This document shows, piece after piece, positions 7,818 through 16,828 of a DNA stretch of 57,884 nt (position 1 is its first letter; every line of letters begins with the position of its first letter). Position numbers and translations under genes: made by a program. Origin of the DNA: an uncultured Coriobacteriaceae bacterium (lineage in GTDB: Bacteria; Actinomycetota; Coriobacteriia; Coriobacteriales; Atopobiaceae); assembly GCA_902795065.1 (NCBI GenBank), contig CADBJR010000005.1, forward strand, positions 1 to 57,884, read 5' to 3'. A model generated the notes under the pieces. The model was given only the letters and a program-made list of their open reading frames with translations, did not search any database and was not told the DNA's origin.

Positions 7818-9197
7818 CTACAGACGCAGCAGCTCGAGCAGGGCATCGCGCGTATTGGGCACGCCGTCTTCCACCACGGCCGCAAGCAGTCCTTGGAGCA
7901 CCACGCCTACGCCGGGTCCGGGTTCGAGCCCGCGCTCGCGGATGACGTCGGAGCCGTTCACGGCCAGGTCGCGCACCGAGAGCGGCACGTGCGCCGCCAG
8001 CTCGCGACGCAGCGCGGACGACACGCCGTCGAGCTCGGAGCAGTAGCTCCAGCAGTGGCTGGCCTTGCCGAGGTCGTCGGCGCGCTTGAGGTCGAGCAGT
8101 TCGAAGGCGACCGCCTCTCCCCTGCCCGGGCAGAGCTCCTCGCAGCGCAGGACCGTACGGCGCAGCGACCTGCCCGCCTCGGTCACGGGACGGTCGTGCA
8201 GGCGGATGAGCGCGCATGCCTCGCGCACGATCTCGCCGGGAACGGCCATGCGGCGCATGATCGACGACGCCATCTTGGCGCTGAGCTCGGGGTGTCCGAA
8301 GAAGTGGCCGCGGCCCGATTCGTCCTCGCTGTAGGTCGCCGGCTTGGCGACATCGTGCAGAAGCGCCGCCCAGCGCATCGCCGCGTTCGCGCAGCCCGCC
8401 GTCACGCACTCCATGCCACGCACCACGCGCACGGTGTGCTCGTAGGAGTCATAGGCATGGTAGGGGCTGTTCTGCGCGAAGCCCACCAGGGGCTTGAGCT
8501 CGGGGATCGCCTCGACCATGACGGCGCGCTCGCGTTCGAGCGCCCAGGCCATGCGGCCCGTTGCGAAGATGCCCGTCAGCTCCTGGCCGATGCGCTCCTG
8601 CGCGATCAGCGCGAGGCGCGGGGCGAATTCCGCAAGCGCCTCATGGGTGCGCTCCTCGACGTCGAAGCCGTAGCGCGCGGCGAAGCGGACCGCGCGGAGC
8701 ACGCGCAGGGCATCCTCGTCGAAGCGCTCCCGAGCCTCGCCTACGGCGCGCACGAGGCCGGTGGCAAGGTCGTCTGTACCGCCGAACATATCGAGCAGAC
8801 CGCGCTCGGGATGGTAGGCCATGGCGTTGATGGTGAAGTCGCGGCGCGCGAGGTCCTCGCGCACGTCGCGCACGAAGCGCACGCTGTCGGGATGGCGGGC
8901 GTCGGAATAGGCGCCGTCCACACGGTAGGTCGTGACCTCCACGGGTTTGCCCTCCGAGACGGCCGTCACCGTACCGTGCTGCGTCCCCGTGCGATGGACC
9001 GCGAGACCCGCCGCCAAGAGGGCGCGCTCGCTCTCCTGCCAGGGCGCCGCCGTGCATACGTCCACGTCATGCGAGGCGCTTCCGAGCAGCGCGTCGCGCA
9101 CCCAGCCGCCCACGACCCACGCCTCGAACCCCGCGTCCTCGAGGGCGCGGAGCACGGCCGCGGCATAGGCGGGGAGCTCGGGCATTCGGCAGGCCAT
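7818..9197 (-). CDS. cca: CCA tRNA nucleotidyltransferase / poly(A) polymerase family, with HD domain
   Basis: A 459-residue class II nucleotidyltransferase. Visible motifs are VVGGWVRDALLG with DVDVC (catalytic carboxylates, residues about 28-47), RRDFTINAMAY (about 118-128), and DEDALRVLRAVRFAARYGF (tRNA-binding neck). A C-terminal HD domain follows with HDVAKP and HLxGH-like blocks. This architecture matches bacterial CCA-adding enzymes, which build or repair the 3' CCA of tRNAs. The two local tRNAs already encode CCA, so the role may be repair. An A-adding-only or poly(A) polymerase activity cannot be excluded from sequence alone. The start at 9197 follows AGAAGGAA. The gene is convergent with the PF06541 gene, with tandem hairpins filling the gap. 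Confidence 0.85.
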   Translation of the reverse strand: MACRMPELPAYAAAVLRALEDAGFEAWVVGGWVRDALLGSASHDVDVCTAAPWQESERALLAAGLAVHRTGTQHGTVTAVSEGKPVEVTTYRVDGAYSDARHPDSVRFVRDVREDLARRDFTINAMAYHPERGLLDMFGGTDDLATGLVRAVGEARERFDEDALRVLRAVRFAARYGFDVEERTHEALAEFAPRLALIAQERIGQELTGIFATGRMAWALERERAVMVEAIPELKPLVGFAQNSPYHAYDSYEHTVRVVRGMECVTAGCANAAMRWAALLHDVAKPATYSEDESGRGHFFGHPELSAKMASSIMRRMAVPGEIVREACALIRLHDRPVTEAGRSLRRTVLRCEELCPGRGEAVAFELLDLKRADDLGKASHCWSYCSELDGVSSALRRELAAHVPLSVRDLAVNGSDVIRERGLEPGPGVGVVLQGLLAAVVEDGVPNTRDALLELLRL

Positions 9198-9294
9198 CTG
9201 ATTCCTTCTCGTGGGACGTTCTCCGACGATAGCATCGAGTATACCGTGCTATGCTCGAATACGTTCGCACTTCAACCGAGATGGGAGAGAGCAG

Positions 9295-10647
9295 ATGGAT
9301 GAGAGCAGGAGCGTCACCTTCGACGACATCGCGGGCGCCCGCGAGGCCTTCCGCGAGAGCCGTGCCAGCATCATCGCCAAGAACGCCGTGACCGCGCAGG
9401 GCATCCGCAACGTCGCGCGCGTGCCCGAGGCGATGGCGGCCAACGCAATCGAGGCGTTCGACATCGAGGTCAAGCAGGGCGACCGCACCGACCAGAAGCA
9501 CAGCGGCCGCTGCTGGATGTTCGCATCGCTCAACACCTTCCGCTACCGCATCATCAAGAAGTACAACCTCAAGTCCTTCGAGCTGAGCCAGTCCTATCCC
9601 CTTTTCTTCGACAAGCTCGAGAAGGCCAACTGGTTCCTCGAGAACATCCTCGACACCTTCGGCGAGCCGCTCAACGGCCGCCTGATGGCGTACCTGCTCA
9701 GCGACCCCGTGGCCGACGGCGGCCAGTGGGATATGTTCAAGGGCCTCGTCAAGAAGTACGGCGTGGTCCCCAAGGAGATCATGCCCGAGACCGCCTGCTC
9801 CCGGAACACCCGCGAGATGGACAAGTACCTCACGCGCTACCTGCGCGGCGCCGCGAAGCGCCTGCGCGAGAGCCACTTCGCCGGCGTGAGCTACGACGAT
9901 CTGCGCGATATGAAGAAGGTCATGATGGAGGAGGTCTACAGCCTGCTCACCACCTGCCTGGGCGAGCCGCCGGCGAGCTTCGACGTGCGCCTGCGCGACA
10001 AGGACGACGAGCTCGTCCTCACGGGCACCTTCACCCCGCAGGAGTTCTTCGCCGAGACCGTGGGCATGGAGCTCGACGACTACATCTCGCTCATCTCCGC
10101 CCCCACCGCCGACAAGCCCTTCGACCGCACCTACACCGTGGGCCGTCTGGGCAACGTCCTCGAGGAGGGCACCGTCCGCTACCTCAACCTCGAGGTCTCC
10201 GAGCTCAAGCGCGTGGCGATCGCCCAGCTCAAGGATGGGCTGCCCGTGTGGTTCGGCTGCGACGTGGACCAGAGCTTCCTGCACGAAGAGGGCGTCATGG
10301 ACCTCGCGACCCTCGATCTCGACGGTCTGTTCGGCTTCCCCGTCGAGACCTGCATGGACAAGGCGGAGCGCCTCGACTACGGCGAGAGCCTGATGACGCA
10401 CGCCATGGTGCTCGAGGGCGTGAACCTCGACGCCGACGGCGACCCCGTCATGTGGAAGGTCGAGAACAGCTGGGGCAAGGACCATGGCCGCGGCGGCTTC
10501 GACACGCTCTCCGATCCGTGGTTCGACGAGTACGTCTACCAGGTGGTCGTCGACAAGAAGTACCTCACCGACGAGCAGCGCCGCATCTACGAGACCTCCG
10601 AACCGATCGAGCTCGCCCCGTGGGATCCGATGGGGTCGCTCGCGTAA
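9295..10647 (+). CDS. pepC: Aminopeptidase C (C1 family, bleomycin-hydrolase type)
   Basis: A 450-residue cytoplasmic cysteine peptidase close to the usual PepC length. The catalytic Cys73 sits in SGRCWMFA, His369 in MTHAMVL and Asn391 in VENSWG, the papain-type triad in the order seen in bleomycin hydrolases. PepC enzymes remove N-terminal residues from peptides as hexamers. The start at 9295 follows GGGAGAGAG. A possible extended -10 (TGCTATGCT, 9247-9255) lies upstream. The gene ends immediately before the left arm of the IS element, whose first bases overlap its stop codon. Confidence 0.93.
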   Translation: MDESRSVTFDDIAGAREAFRESRASIIAKNAVTAQGIRNVARVPEAMAANAIEAFDIEVKQGDRTDQKHSGRCWMFASLNTFRYRIIKKYNLKSFELSQSYPLFFDKLEKANWFLENILDTFGEPLNGRLMAYLLSDPVADGGQWDMFKGLVKKYGVVPKEIMPETACSRNTREMDKYLTRYLRGAAKRLRESHFAGVSYDDLRDMKKVMMEEVYSLLTTCLGEPPASFDVRLRDKDDELVLTGTFTPQEFFAETVGMELDDYISLISAPTADKPFDRTYTVGRLGNVLEEGTVRYLNLEVSELKRVAIAQLKDGLPVWFGCDVDQSFLHEEGVMDLATLDLDGLFGFPVETCMDKAERLDYGESLMTHAMVLEGVNLDADGDPVMWKVENSWGKDHGRGGFDTLSDPWFDEYVYQVVVDKKYLTDEQRRIYETSEPIELAPWDPMGSLA

Positions 10648-10722
10648 CACGCTCATGGGGACAGGTTGTTCGTTCCCTTTTGGCACAGAGGGACGGGGGC
10701 TTATAGGACAAAAAGTGTGTCT
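10647..10722 (+). repeat. Left inverted arm of the IS
   Basis: 76 bp matching the reverse complement of 12008-12099. It starts at the last base of the pepC stop codon and ends in AAAAAGTGTGTCT. Confidence 0.75.
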
Positions 10723-10884
10723 AATTCTGGGGCGCTGGCGCAGGTCAGCACCCCTTTTTCGTGTCTTTAAATTTGACCGAGGATTTTAAGCGCTCGGACA
10801 GAATGTGTGTCTGCGTGGGAACCGAACCTGCAGGTAGATAGCCAAAAATGGAGCCGTTAAATCTGCTTTTGAGAGGAGATGCGG

Positions 10885-12002
10885 ATGAAGACGGTTCTCT
10901 GCCCGGCCTGCGGAACCAGGATGAAGAAGAACGGCTTCACGAAAGCCGGAAGGCAAAGGTGGAGATGCGTCGGATGCGGCGGCTCCCAGACGATCAGGTA
11001 CGACGCCACGGCCGCCCGCCTCGAGGAGTTCCTGGGCTGGCTCCTGTCCAAGGACACCCAGGTCGAGATGGCCGGGCAGGGCAGGACGTTCAGGAGGAGG
11101 GCCGCCGGGTTCTGGCGCGTGTGGCCGATGCCATCCCGGACGGGGGAGCTGCACCGCGTGATCTACGTCGACGGGATATACCTCGCCCGGGACCTCGTGG
11201 TGCTGATCGCATCCACGGACACGCATATCCTCTCCTGGTACATGGCCCAGTCCGAGACCTCGCGCGCCTGGGAGGCGCTCCTCTCGCCGATACCGGCGCC
11301 GCAGGTCGTCGTCTCGGACGGGGGCCCGGGTTCCAGAAGGCCCAGAGAAGGGTCTGGCCCGGGACCAGGATCCAGCGCTGCGTGTTCCACGCGTTCTCGC
11401 AGGTGAGGCGCTACACGACGTCCAGACCGCGCCTGCAGGCGGGCATCGAGCTGTACGGCCTGGCCAAGGACCTCCTGCACGTCGAGACGCTGCACCAGGC
11501 CGAGCGGTGGTTCGAGCGCTACATGGACTGGTGCGGGTTCTGGGCGGACTTCCTCGAGGAGAGGAGCTGGCAGGACGGCAGGTACGCCTACACCCACGAG
11601 AGGATCAGGAAGGCCAGAGGCTCGCTTTCCCGCCTGGTCTCCCAGGGGACCCTGTTCACCTACCTCGACCCGGAGCTCACGCGCGAGGGCCCTCTCCCCG
11701 CCACCAACAACCGCATAGAGGGCGGGGTGAACGCGCAGCTGAGGGCCCTGCTCAGGAACCACAGGGGGATGTCTTTGATGCGACGCGTGAAGGCCGTGTT
11801 CTGGTGGTGCTATCTGCACACGGAAGAGCCTCTGCCGGCGAAGGAGGCCCTCGCCTCGATGCCTACGGACGACGACATCGACCTGCTCTACAGGACGTAC
11901 TCAGCACAGCCCAAACGGGACGACGGAGGGCCCGAGTGGGGCGACAGGGCGGTGTGGGAGGAGCTCCACCACAAGGACCCGTACCCGTTCTGGCTGGATT
12001 AG
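10885..12002 (+). pseudogene. IS1249-family (IS256-type) transposase, frameshifted
   Basis: Two overlapping reading frames together make one DDE transposase of about 370 residues. The first frame, starting at the ATG at 10885 after GAGGAG, has a zinc-ribbon (CPAC..C..CGGC), then VIYVDGIYL and VVVSDGGPG with the first two catalytic aspartates. The second frame resumes at FQKAQRRVWPG near 11331 and runs to 12002 through CVFHAF and NNRIEGGVNAQLR, which holds the catalytic Glu. The switch at about 11326-11333 needs a -1 shift. No classical slippery heptamer is seen in the right phase, so a one-base deletion in a G run is more likely than programmed frameshifting. All catalytic residues are kept, so the damage looks recent. 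Confidence 0.75.
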
Positions 12003-12007
12003 CTCAG

Positions 12008-12099
12008 AGACACACTTTTTGTCCTATAGCCCGGGACGGGTTCGTAAGCCCGTCCCTCTGTGCCAAAAGGGAACGAACAACCTGTCCCCATGAGCGTGT
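12008..12099 (-). repeat. Right inverted arm of the IS
   Basis: 92 bp forming the inverse of 10647-10722, with an extra hairpin (GGGACGGG and CCCGTCCC, about 12033-12057). It is followed by a second tandem copy of the 14-mer TGTCCCCATGAGCG, just before the yigZ stop codon. Confidence 0.75.
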
Positions 12100-12113
12100 C
12101 CCCATGAGCGGAC

Positions 12114-12788
12114 TTAGAAGTCCGAGAAGCGGGGTTCACCGGCGCGGGCAAGCTCGTCGCCAGCCGCGAACTCACGGAGCGCAGCCATGAACGGGCCCTC
12201 GTCCCCCGCATGGAACGCGCAGGTCAGCTGCACATCCTCGGCAAAGAGCGAGTCCTTCACCTTGCCGCCCGCATCCGCGATCATGCGCGTCACACGGTCG
12301 TAGGCGGAATACGGGATCTGCACCACCACGGGCACCACGAGGCACTTCTCCACGACCAGGCCGTCGCGCCGGGCTGCGGCGACCGCCTCCTGCACGGCGG
12401 CGGTGTACGCGCGCACGAGCCCTCCCGGCCCCAGCAGCGTGCCGCCGAAGTAGCGCGTGACCACCACGCTCACGTCAGCAAGGCCCGCGCCGCGGAGCAC
12501 CTCGAGGGCGGGCATGCCCGCCGTGCGCTGCGGCTCGCCATCGTCCGAGCAGCGCTCGCGGCCATCCGCGAGGATCCATGCGGGCACGTTGTGGCGCGCA
12601 TCATGGTGCAGCGCGCGGATCTCCGCGAGATGCGCTGCGGCCTGCTCCTCGCCCTCCACATGGCGGAGGCTCGCGATGAAGCGGCTCCTGCGGTCCTCGA
12701 ACTCGCCGATGGCCTCGGCACCTGCCGCGATGGTGTTGTACCTGCTTGCCGGCACGCGATGATCCTCTCCCCGGTATGTTTCATGCAT
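12114..12788 (-). CDS. yigZ: YigZ/IMPACT family protein
   Basis: A 224-residue protein with the IMPACT N-terminal domain signature: DRRSRFIASL near residue 32, then DDGEPQRTAGMPALEVL and VVVTRYFGGTLLGPGGLVRAY (about 80-127). A C-terminal ferredoxin-like (DUF1949-type) domain follows. In eukaryotes IMPACT proteins modulate GCN2. Bacterial members are usually annotated as regulators or translation-associated factors with unclear activity. The gene is divergent from the symporter and convergent with the IS. The IS right arm reaches to within 15 bases of its stop codon without damaging it. Confidence 0.9.
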   Translation of the reverse strand: MHETYRGEDHRVPASRYNTIAAGAEAIGEFEDRRSRFIASLRHVEGEEQAAAHLAEIRALHHDARHNVPAWILADGRERCSDDGEPQRTAGMPALEVLRGAGLADVSVVVTRYFGGTLLGPGGLVRAYTAAVQEAVAAARRDGLVVEKCLVVPVVVQIPYSAYDRVTRMIADAGGKVKDSLFAEDVQLTCAFHAGDEGPFMAALREFAAGDELARAGEPRFSDF

Positions 12789-12883
12789 GATTCTATCAGC
12801 CTTGCGAACGGGCGGGTGCCGAGCGGCACTGATAGCATACCGTCTCGGAATTTGGCCCCGTTTACGAAAGGCACGGCCCCACC

Positions 12884-14377
12884 ATGTTCGCGAAGATCCT
12901 CATGATGGTCGTCTTCATCGCCGCAGTTGTGGCGATCGGACTCTCCACCCGCAAGCACTCCGGCAGCGTCGAGGGATTCGTCCTCGGCGGCCGCAACGTC
13001 GGTCCCTGGCTCTCCGCCTTCGCTTACGGCACGAGCTACTTCTCCGCCGTCATCTTCGTGGGCTATGCGGGCCAGTTCGGCTGGAAGTACGGCATGTCGG
13101 CCACCTGGATCGGCGTGGGCAACGCCTTCATCGGCAGCCTGCTCGCCTGGGTCGTGCTGGGCCAGCGCACCCGCCGCGTGACGCACCGCTTGGGCGCAGC
13201 CACCATGCCCCAGTTCTTCGGCACCCGCTACGGCAGCGAGGCGCTGCGCGTGGCGTCGGCCGCCATCATCTTCGTGTTCCTCATCCCCTACACCGCCTCC
13301 GTCTACAACGGCCTCTCGCGCCTCTTCGAGATGGCGTTCGGCATCGACTACACCGTCTGCATCATCGGCATGGCCATCGTCACCTGCATCTACGTGGTGC
13401 TCGGCGGATACATGGCCACCGTCGTGAACGACTTCGTGCAGGGCATGGTCATGCTCGTGGGCATCATCGCGATCATCGCCGCGGTCATCGGCGACAACGG
13501 CGGCTTCATGGCGGCCTACACCTCGCTCTCCCAGATCTCCATCGAGGGCTCCGAGATGTCCGGTCCGCTCGCCTCGTTCCTCGGACCCGACCCCCTCAAC
13601 CTGCTCGGCGTCGTCATCCTCACCTCGCTCGGCACCTGGGGCCTCCCGCAGATGGTGGGCAAGTTCTACGCCATCAAGAACGACGAGGCGGTCAAGCAGG
13701 GCGCCATCATCTCCACGTTCTTCGCCGTCATCGTGGCCGGCGGAAGCTACTTTTTGGGCGGCTTCGGACGCCTCTACGCCGACCAGATCGCCTTCAACCC
13801 GACGACCGGCGCTCCCGTGTACGACTCGGTCGTGCCCTCGATGCTCTCCACCCTCCCCGACCTGCTCATCGGCCTCGTCATCGTGCTCGTCCTCTCTGCG
13901 AGCATGTCCACGCTCTCCTCGCTCGTGCTCACATCGTCGTCCACGATCACCATCGACCTCATCAAGGGCCGCCTGGTGAAGGACATGGACGAGAAGAAGC
14001 AGCTCCTCTGGATGCGCGCGCTGCTCGTGGTGTTCGTGGTGCTCTCTGCCGCGATCGCGCTCTGGCAGTACACCTCGCCGGTGAACTTCATCGCGCAGCT
14101 CATGGGCATCTCCTGGGGCGCGCTCGCCGGCGCGTTCCTCGGCCCGTTCATCTGGGGCCTCTACAGCAAGCGCATCTCCAAGGCAGCCGTGTGGGCGAGC
14201 TTCATCGTGGGCGTGGGCCTCACCACCGCCAACATGTTCATCGGCTTCATCGCCAGCCCTGTGAATGCTGGCGCCATCGCGATGCTGCTCTCGCTCGCCA
14301 TCGTGCCGCTGGTGTCGCTCGTGACGCCGGCCGTTCCGTTCGAGCTTGTCGAGCCGTTCGAGCCGCGAGAGCTGTAA
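12884..14377 (+). CDS. Sodium:solute symporter (SSS family)
   Basis: A 497-residue integral membrane protein with about 13 hydrophobic segments across its whole length, the usual SSS layout. The core motif region includes FVLGGRNVGPWLSAFAYGTSYFSAVIFVG, a GQFGWKYG loop and VVLGGYMATVVNDFVQGMVM, all typical of Na+-coupled carriers for sugars, amino acids or organic acids. The start at 12884 follows AAAGG. The substrate is not readable from sequence and no catabolic gene is adjacent. A strong hairpin follows at 14469. Confidence 0.88.
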   Translation: MFAKILMMVVFIAAVVAIGLSTRKHSGSVEGFVLGGRNVGPWLSAFAYGTSYFSAVIFVGYAGQFGWKYGMSATWIGVGNAFIGSLLAWVVLGQRTRRVTHRLGAATMPQFFGTRYGSEALRVASAAIIFVFLIPYTASVYNGLSRLFEMAFGIDYTVCIIGMAIVTCIYVVLGGYMATVVNDFVQGMVMLVGIIAIIAAVIGDNGGFMAAYTSLSQISIEGSEMSGPLASFLGPDPLNLLGVVILTSLGTWGLPQMVGKFYAIKNDEAVKQGAIISTFFAVIVAGGSYFLGGFGRLYADQIAFNPTTGAPVYDSVVPSMLSTLPDLLIGLVIVLVLSASMSTLSSLVLTSSSTITIDLIKGRLVKDMDEKKQLLWMRALLVVFVVLSAAIALWQYTSPVNFIAQLMGISWGALAGAFLGPFIWGLYSKRISKAAVWASFIVGVGLTTANMFIGFIASPVNAGAIAMLLSLAIVPLVSLVTPAVPFELVEPFEPREL

Positions 14378-14468
14378 CCGCCCCTCGACCGCCCACCACA
14401 TATCCGTCCGTTTACCACATACCTGTCTCGATAAACGGATAAACAAACGTTTGACCTGCCGTTTTGCA

Positions 14469-14506
14469 AATCTGCCACATACCCCCTGGGAGGTATGTGG
14501 CAGATT
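14469..14506 (+). terminator. Terminator after the symporter gene
   Basis: A perfect 15-bp stem AATCTGCCACATACC / GGTATGTGGCAGATT with an 8-base loop, followed by CTTTTATG on the plus strand. Upstream, CCGTTTA and TAAACGG (about 14407-14441) form a second weaker stem, and the CCACATACC string occurs there again. Confidence 0.8.
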
Positions 14507-14524
14507 CTTTTATGTATATCGGCC

Positions 14525-15340
14525 CTACACGTAGCGGCGGACGATCATGAGCGCCTCGTCGAGGAACCAACCCCCGAAGAGCACCGCATGAAGGAGCATC
14601 GGCGACAGCTGGTGCAACCCGACGCGCTCTCGCCATCCATCGGCGAGCGGCGACACCTCGTCGTACGCATCGAGGATGACCTGCAGGTACGGGCACCCGA
14701 ACAGCGCGAGCATGGCGAGATCGGTCTCGGCATGGCCGCCATGCGCCATGGGGTCGATGAGCGCACCTCCCGTGGCGTTGGCGGAATCGGCGTCCCAGAG
14801 GAGGTTCCCCGCCCAGAGATCGCCGTGGAGCCGCGCCGCCGTGCATCCCGATTCCCGCACGAGGAACGGTTGCGGAGCGTCCCAGACGCCCTGGCAGAGC
14901 CTCTCCGCGGTCTTCTCGAACACCGCCGCCTCGCGCGGGACGCAGTCTCCGCGGTCGACGAGCAGCCGCACATAGGCCATCACGCGGTACTCGGCATAGA
15001 ACGCGCCCCAGCTTGCGGGAGCATCGGCCTCCCCCACCGTGGACGTGGGGGTTCCGTCGATGAGATACGCGCCATCCCAACCTGCCGGAGGCGCACCCCA
15101 CCAGGGAGCTCCCGCCGCATGCGTGACCGCGAGCGCGCGGCCGATCCGCTCGGCGGCGTCACGCGTGGGAAGGCAGGTCTTGATCCGCTCCTCCACCAGC
15201 TCGTCCGCTCGTGCGGAGACCACCCGCGCGACCCTTAGACCGCCTGCGGGCTCGGCATCCGCGAGCCAACGCAAGGCGGCCGCCTCGCCGAGAAGCGATT
15301 GGCGGCCGCCGAAGTCATGCTTTGAGAAAGACGTTATCAC
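14525..15340 (-). CDS. Fructosamine/ketosamine-3-kinase family protein
   Basis: A 271-residue protein, near the family length (PF03881). The ATP-grasp/APH-like kinase motifs are clear: ARLHGDLWAGNLLWD (catalytic loop, about residues 169-183) and ALIDPMAHGGHAETDLAM (metal-binding DP and the family GH.E.DLAM block). Family members phosphorylate C3 of ketosamines such as fructosamine adducts, destabilising glycated amines for repair. The start ATG at 15340 overlaps the stop of the upstream dehydrogenase gene by 4 bases (ATGA), so the two are translated as a pair. That pairing hints at a joint route for a phosphorylated or glycated polyol/amine, but this is inference. Confidence 0.85.
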   Translation of the reverse strand: MITSFSKHDFGGRQSLLGEAAALRWLADAEPAGGLRVARVVSARADELVEERIKTCLPTRDAAERIGRALAVTHAAGAPWWGAPPAGWDGAYLIDGTPTSTVGEADAPASWGAFYAEYRVMAYVRLLVDRGDCVPREAAVFEKTAERLCQGVWDAPQPFLVRESGCTAARLHGDLWAGNLLWDADSANATGGALIDPMAHGGHAETDLAMLALFGCPYLQVILDAYDEVSPLADGWRERVGLHQLSPMLLHAVLFGGWFLDEALMIVRRYV

Positions 15341-16680
15341 GCCTCGAGCATCTTGTGGACGCGCTGCGCATACTCCTCGTCGAGGCCGAGGTCCCAGAGC
15401 AGCTGGAGCATGGTCCAGCGGGTGCGCACGTCGCGGCCGGCGAGGATCGAGTCGCAGAAGAGGTCCGCGTCGATATCAACGTCGGAGGGTTTGGCAGGCG
15501 CGCCGAGCACCTGGTAGATGCGGCGGATCTCGTCGGGCGAGGGCAGCTCGTCGTGCATCATCTGCACCATGCGCGGCCACTCGCGCTCGAGCACGTCGAG
15601 GCGGGCGTTGCGGGCCTCGATGTTGTACTTGTCGACCTTGTCCTCGAGGGCCTCGATCTCGGGCGCGGCGATCTTGTAGACGCGGCGCGTGAACTCGACC
15701 CACTTGTCCTTGTCGAACGGCTTGGCGCGGGCGGCGTCCCAGTCGATCTGCTCCTCGGCGAGCATGCGGTACATCTCGAGGCAGTAGATGAGGTCGATGC
15801 CCACCTTGGCGCCGTGGAGCACGGCCTTCTTGCCGTCGATCTGCAGGCGCATCTCCATGACGTGCGACATGTGGTGCTCGCAGCCCGACGCCGGGCGGGA
15901 ATTGCCGATCCATGCCATCGCGATGCCCGTGAGCAGCAGGCCCTCCATGACGGTGAGCACCGCCTCGGGCTCGCGGCTCGCGATGGCCTCGGCGTTGCTC
16001 GAGACCAGGTCGAGCGCCTTGCGGACGTTGTCCACGGTTGCATCGCACACGTACTCGCCGTTGACGATGCGCGAGAAGCGCCAATCGATGAGCGCCGTGT
16101 ACTTGCCCAGCACATCGCCCACGCCGGCGTTGATCATCTTGGCGGGCGAGGCGGCGAGCACGGCGGGATCGGAGAACACGGCGAGCGGGCCGTGGGTATC
16201 GATCGTGACCTTCATGTGGTTGATGATGAGCGGCGCGCCGATGGAGACCCAGCCGTCCATGGACGGCGCGGTGGCGAACACCATGTAGTCGATCTTGGCG
16301 CGGTAGCTGATGAACTTGCAGGTGTCGTTCAGCGTGCCGGAGCCCGCGCACACGATGAGGTCCGTCTCCTGCGGCATGGCGCAGAAGATCTCGCCGATCA
16401 CATGCTCGTCGGGGATGGGCTCGTCGTAGGGCAGCACGATGTGGGCGCACGCGATACCCGCGCCGCGCAGCGCTGCGTCGACGGCCTCGCCGGCCGCCTT
16501 CCAGGTGTTGAGGTCGGACACCACGAACGGGTGCGAGAAGCCCATCTCCTGGACGGTTGCCACCAGCACGTCGATGGCATCGGAACCCAGGTAGATCTTC
16601 TGCACGTCGGTGGAGTGCGTGCGCCCGCAGGTGCAGGGGATGTCGTGGCCGAGCATGCTGTCGAAGTCGAAATTGCCCAT
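15337..16680 (-). CDS. sn-glycerol-1-phosphate dehydrogenase-like (AraM/EgsA family)
   Basis: A 447-residue NAD(P)-dependent dehydrogenase of the iron/zinc alcohol dehydrogenase superfamily. It has a CTCGRTH N-terminal block typical of AraM proteins, GSGTLNDTCKF (nucleotide-binding, about residues 113-123), GVGD (metal Asp), SGCEHHMSHVMEM and LHGAKVGIDL (metal His residues). AraM of Bacillus subtilis reduces dihydroxyacetone phosphate to glycerol-1-phosphate. The start at 16680 is chosen over an ATG nine bases upstream because GGGAG is properly spaced for it. It is the first gene of a pair with the fructosamine kinase. In a bacterium the product could feed an unusual lipid or glycerol-phosphate pool; no partner gene for that is seen here. 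Confidence 0.82.
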   Translation of the reverse strand: MGNFDFDSMLGHDIPCTCGRTHSTDVQKIYLGSDAIDVLVATVQEMGFSHPFVVSDLNTWKAAGEAVDAALRGAGIACAHIVLPYDEPIPDEHVIGEIFCAMPQETDLIVCAGSGTLNDTCKFISYRAKIDYMVFATAPSMDGWVSIGAPLIINHMKVTIDTHGPLAVFSDPAVLAASPAKMINAGVGDVLGKYTALIDWRFSRIVNGEYVCDATVDNVRKALDLVSSNAEAIASREPEAVLTVMEGLLLTGIAMAWIGNSRPASGCEHHMSHVMEMRLQIDGKKAVLHGAKVGIDLIYCLEMYRMLAEEQIDWDAARAKPFDKDKWVEFTRRVYKIAAPEIEALEDKVDKYNIEARNARLDVLEREWPRMVQMMHDELPSPDEIRRIYQVLGAPAKPSDVDIDADLFCDSILAGRDVRTRWTMLQLLWDLGLDEEYAQRVHKMLEA

Positions 16681-16753
16681 GGGTATCATCTCCCGGATCG
16701 TGGTCCCGTTCTTCCTACCCCACAGTCTACTCCCCCGCCGCGTAGAACGAGAA

Positions 16754-16780
16754 CGGGGTGCCGGAAAAACCGACACCCCG
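16754..16780 (-). terminator. Hairpin between the family-3 glycosidase and AraM-like genes
   Basis: CGGGGTG and CACCCCG, extended by CGG/CCG, form a stem with an A5 (minus-strand T5) loop about 50 bp after the glycosidase stop. The T run lies in the loop rather than after the stem, so termination is uncertain. Confidence 0.5.
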
Positions 16781-16828
16781 CACAAGCGCAGCCCGCAGGA
16801 GAGATGAGCGGGCCGTGCCGGGAAGGTC

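Larger units (their letters stand above)
10647..12099. mobile_element. IS1249-like insertion sequence with long inverted arms
   Basis: The element lies between the convergent pepC and yigZ genes. The arms at 10647-10722 and 12008-12099 are inverted copies of each other apart from a small extra hairpin in the right arm. Both contain the CTCATGGGGACAGG, CCCTTTTGGCACAGAGGG and TATAGGACAAAAAGTGTG blocks. A related inner sequence (GGACAGAATGTGTGTCT, 10798-10814) repeats the inner part of the arm. The true IS tips are therefore either the outer arms or the inner GGACA..GTGTGTCT motifs. No convincing target duplication was found. Confidence 0.7.

Noticed and set aside
9227-9260. pepC promoter with -35
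   Set aside because: The extended -10 TGCTATGCT is acceptable, but no -35 hexamer stands at a suitable distance, so a full promoter is not called.
11315-11335. Programmed -1 frameshift in the transposase
   Set aside because: The G/C run does not form an X-XXY-YYZ heptamer in the right phase and no stimulatory stem is clear; a single-base deletion is simpler.
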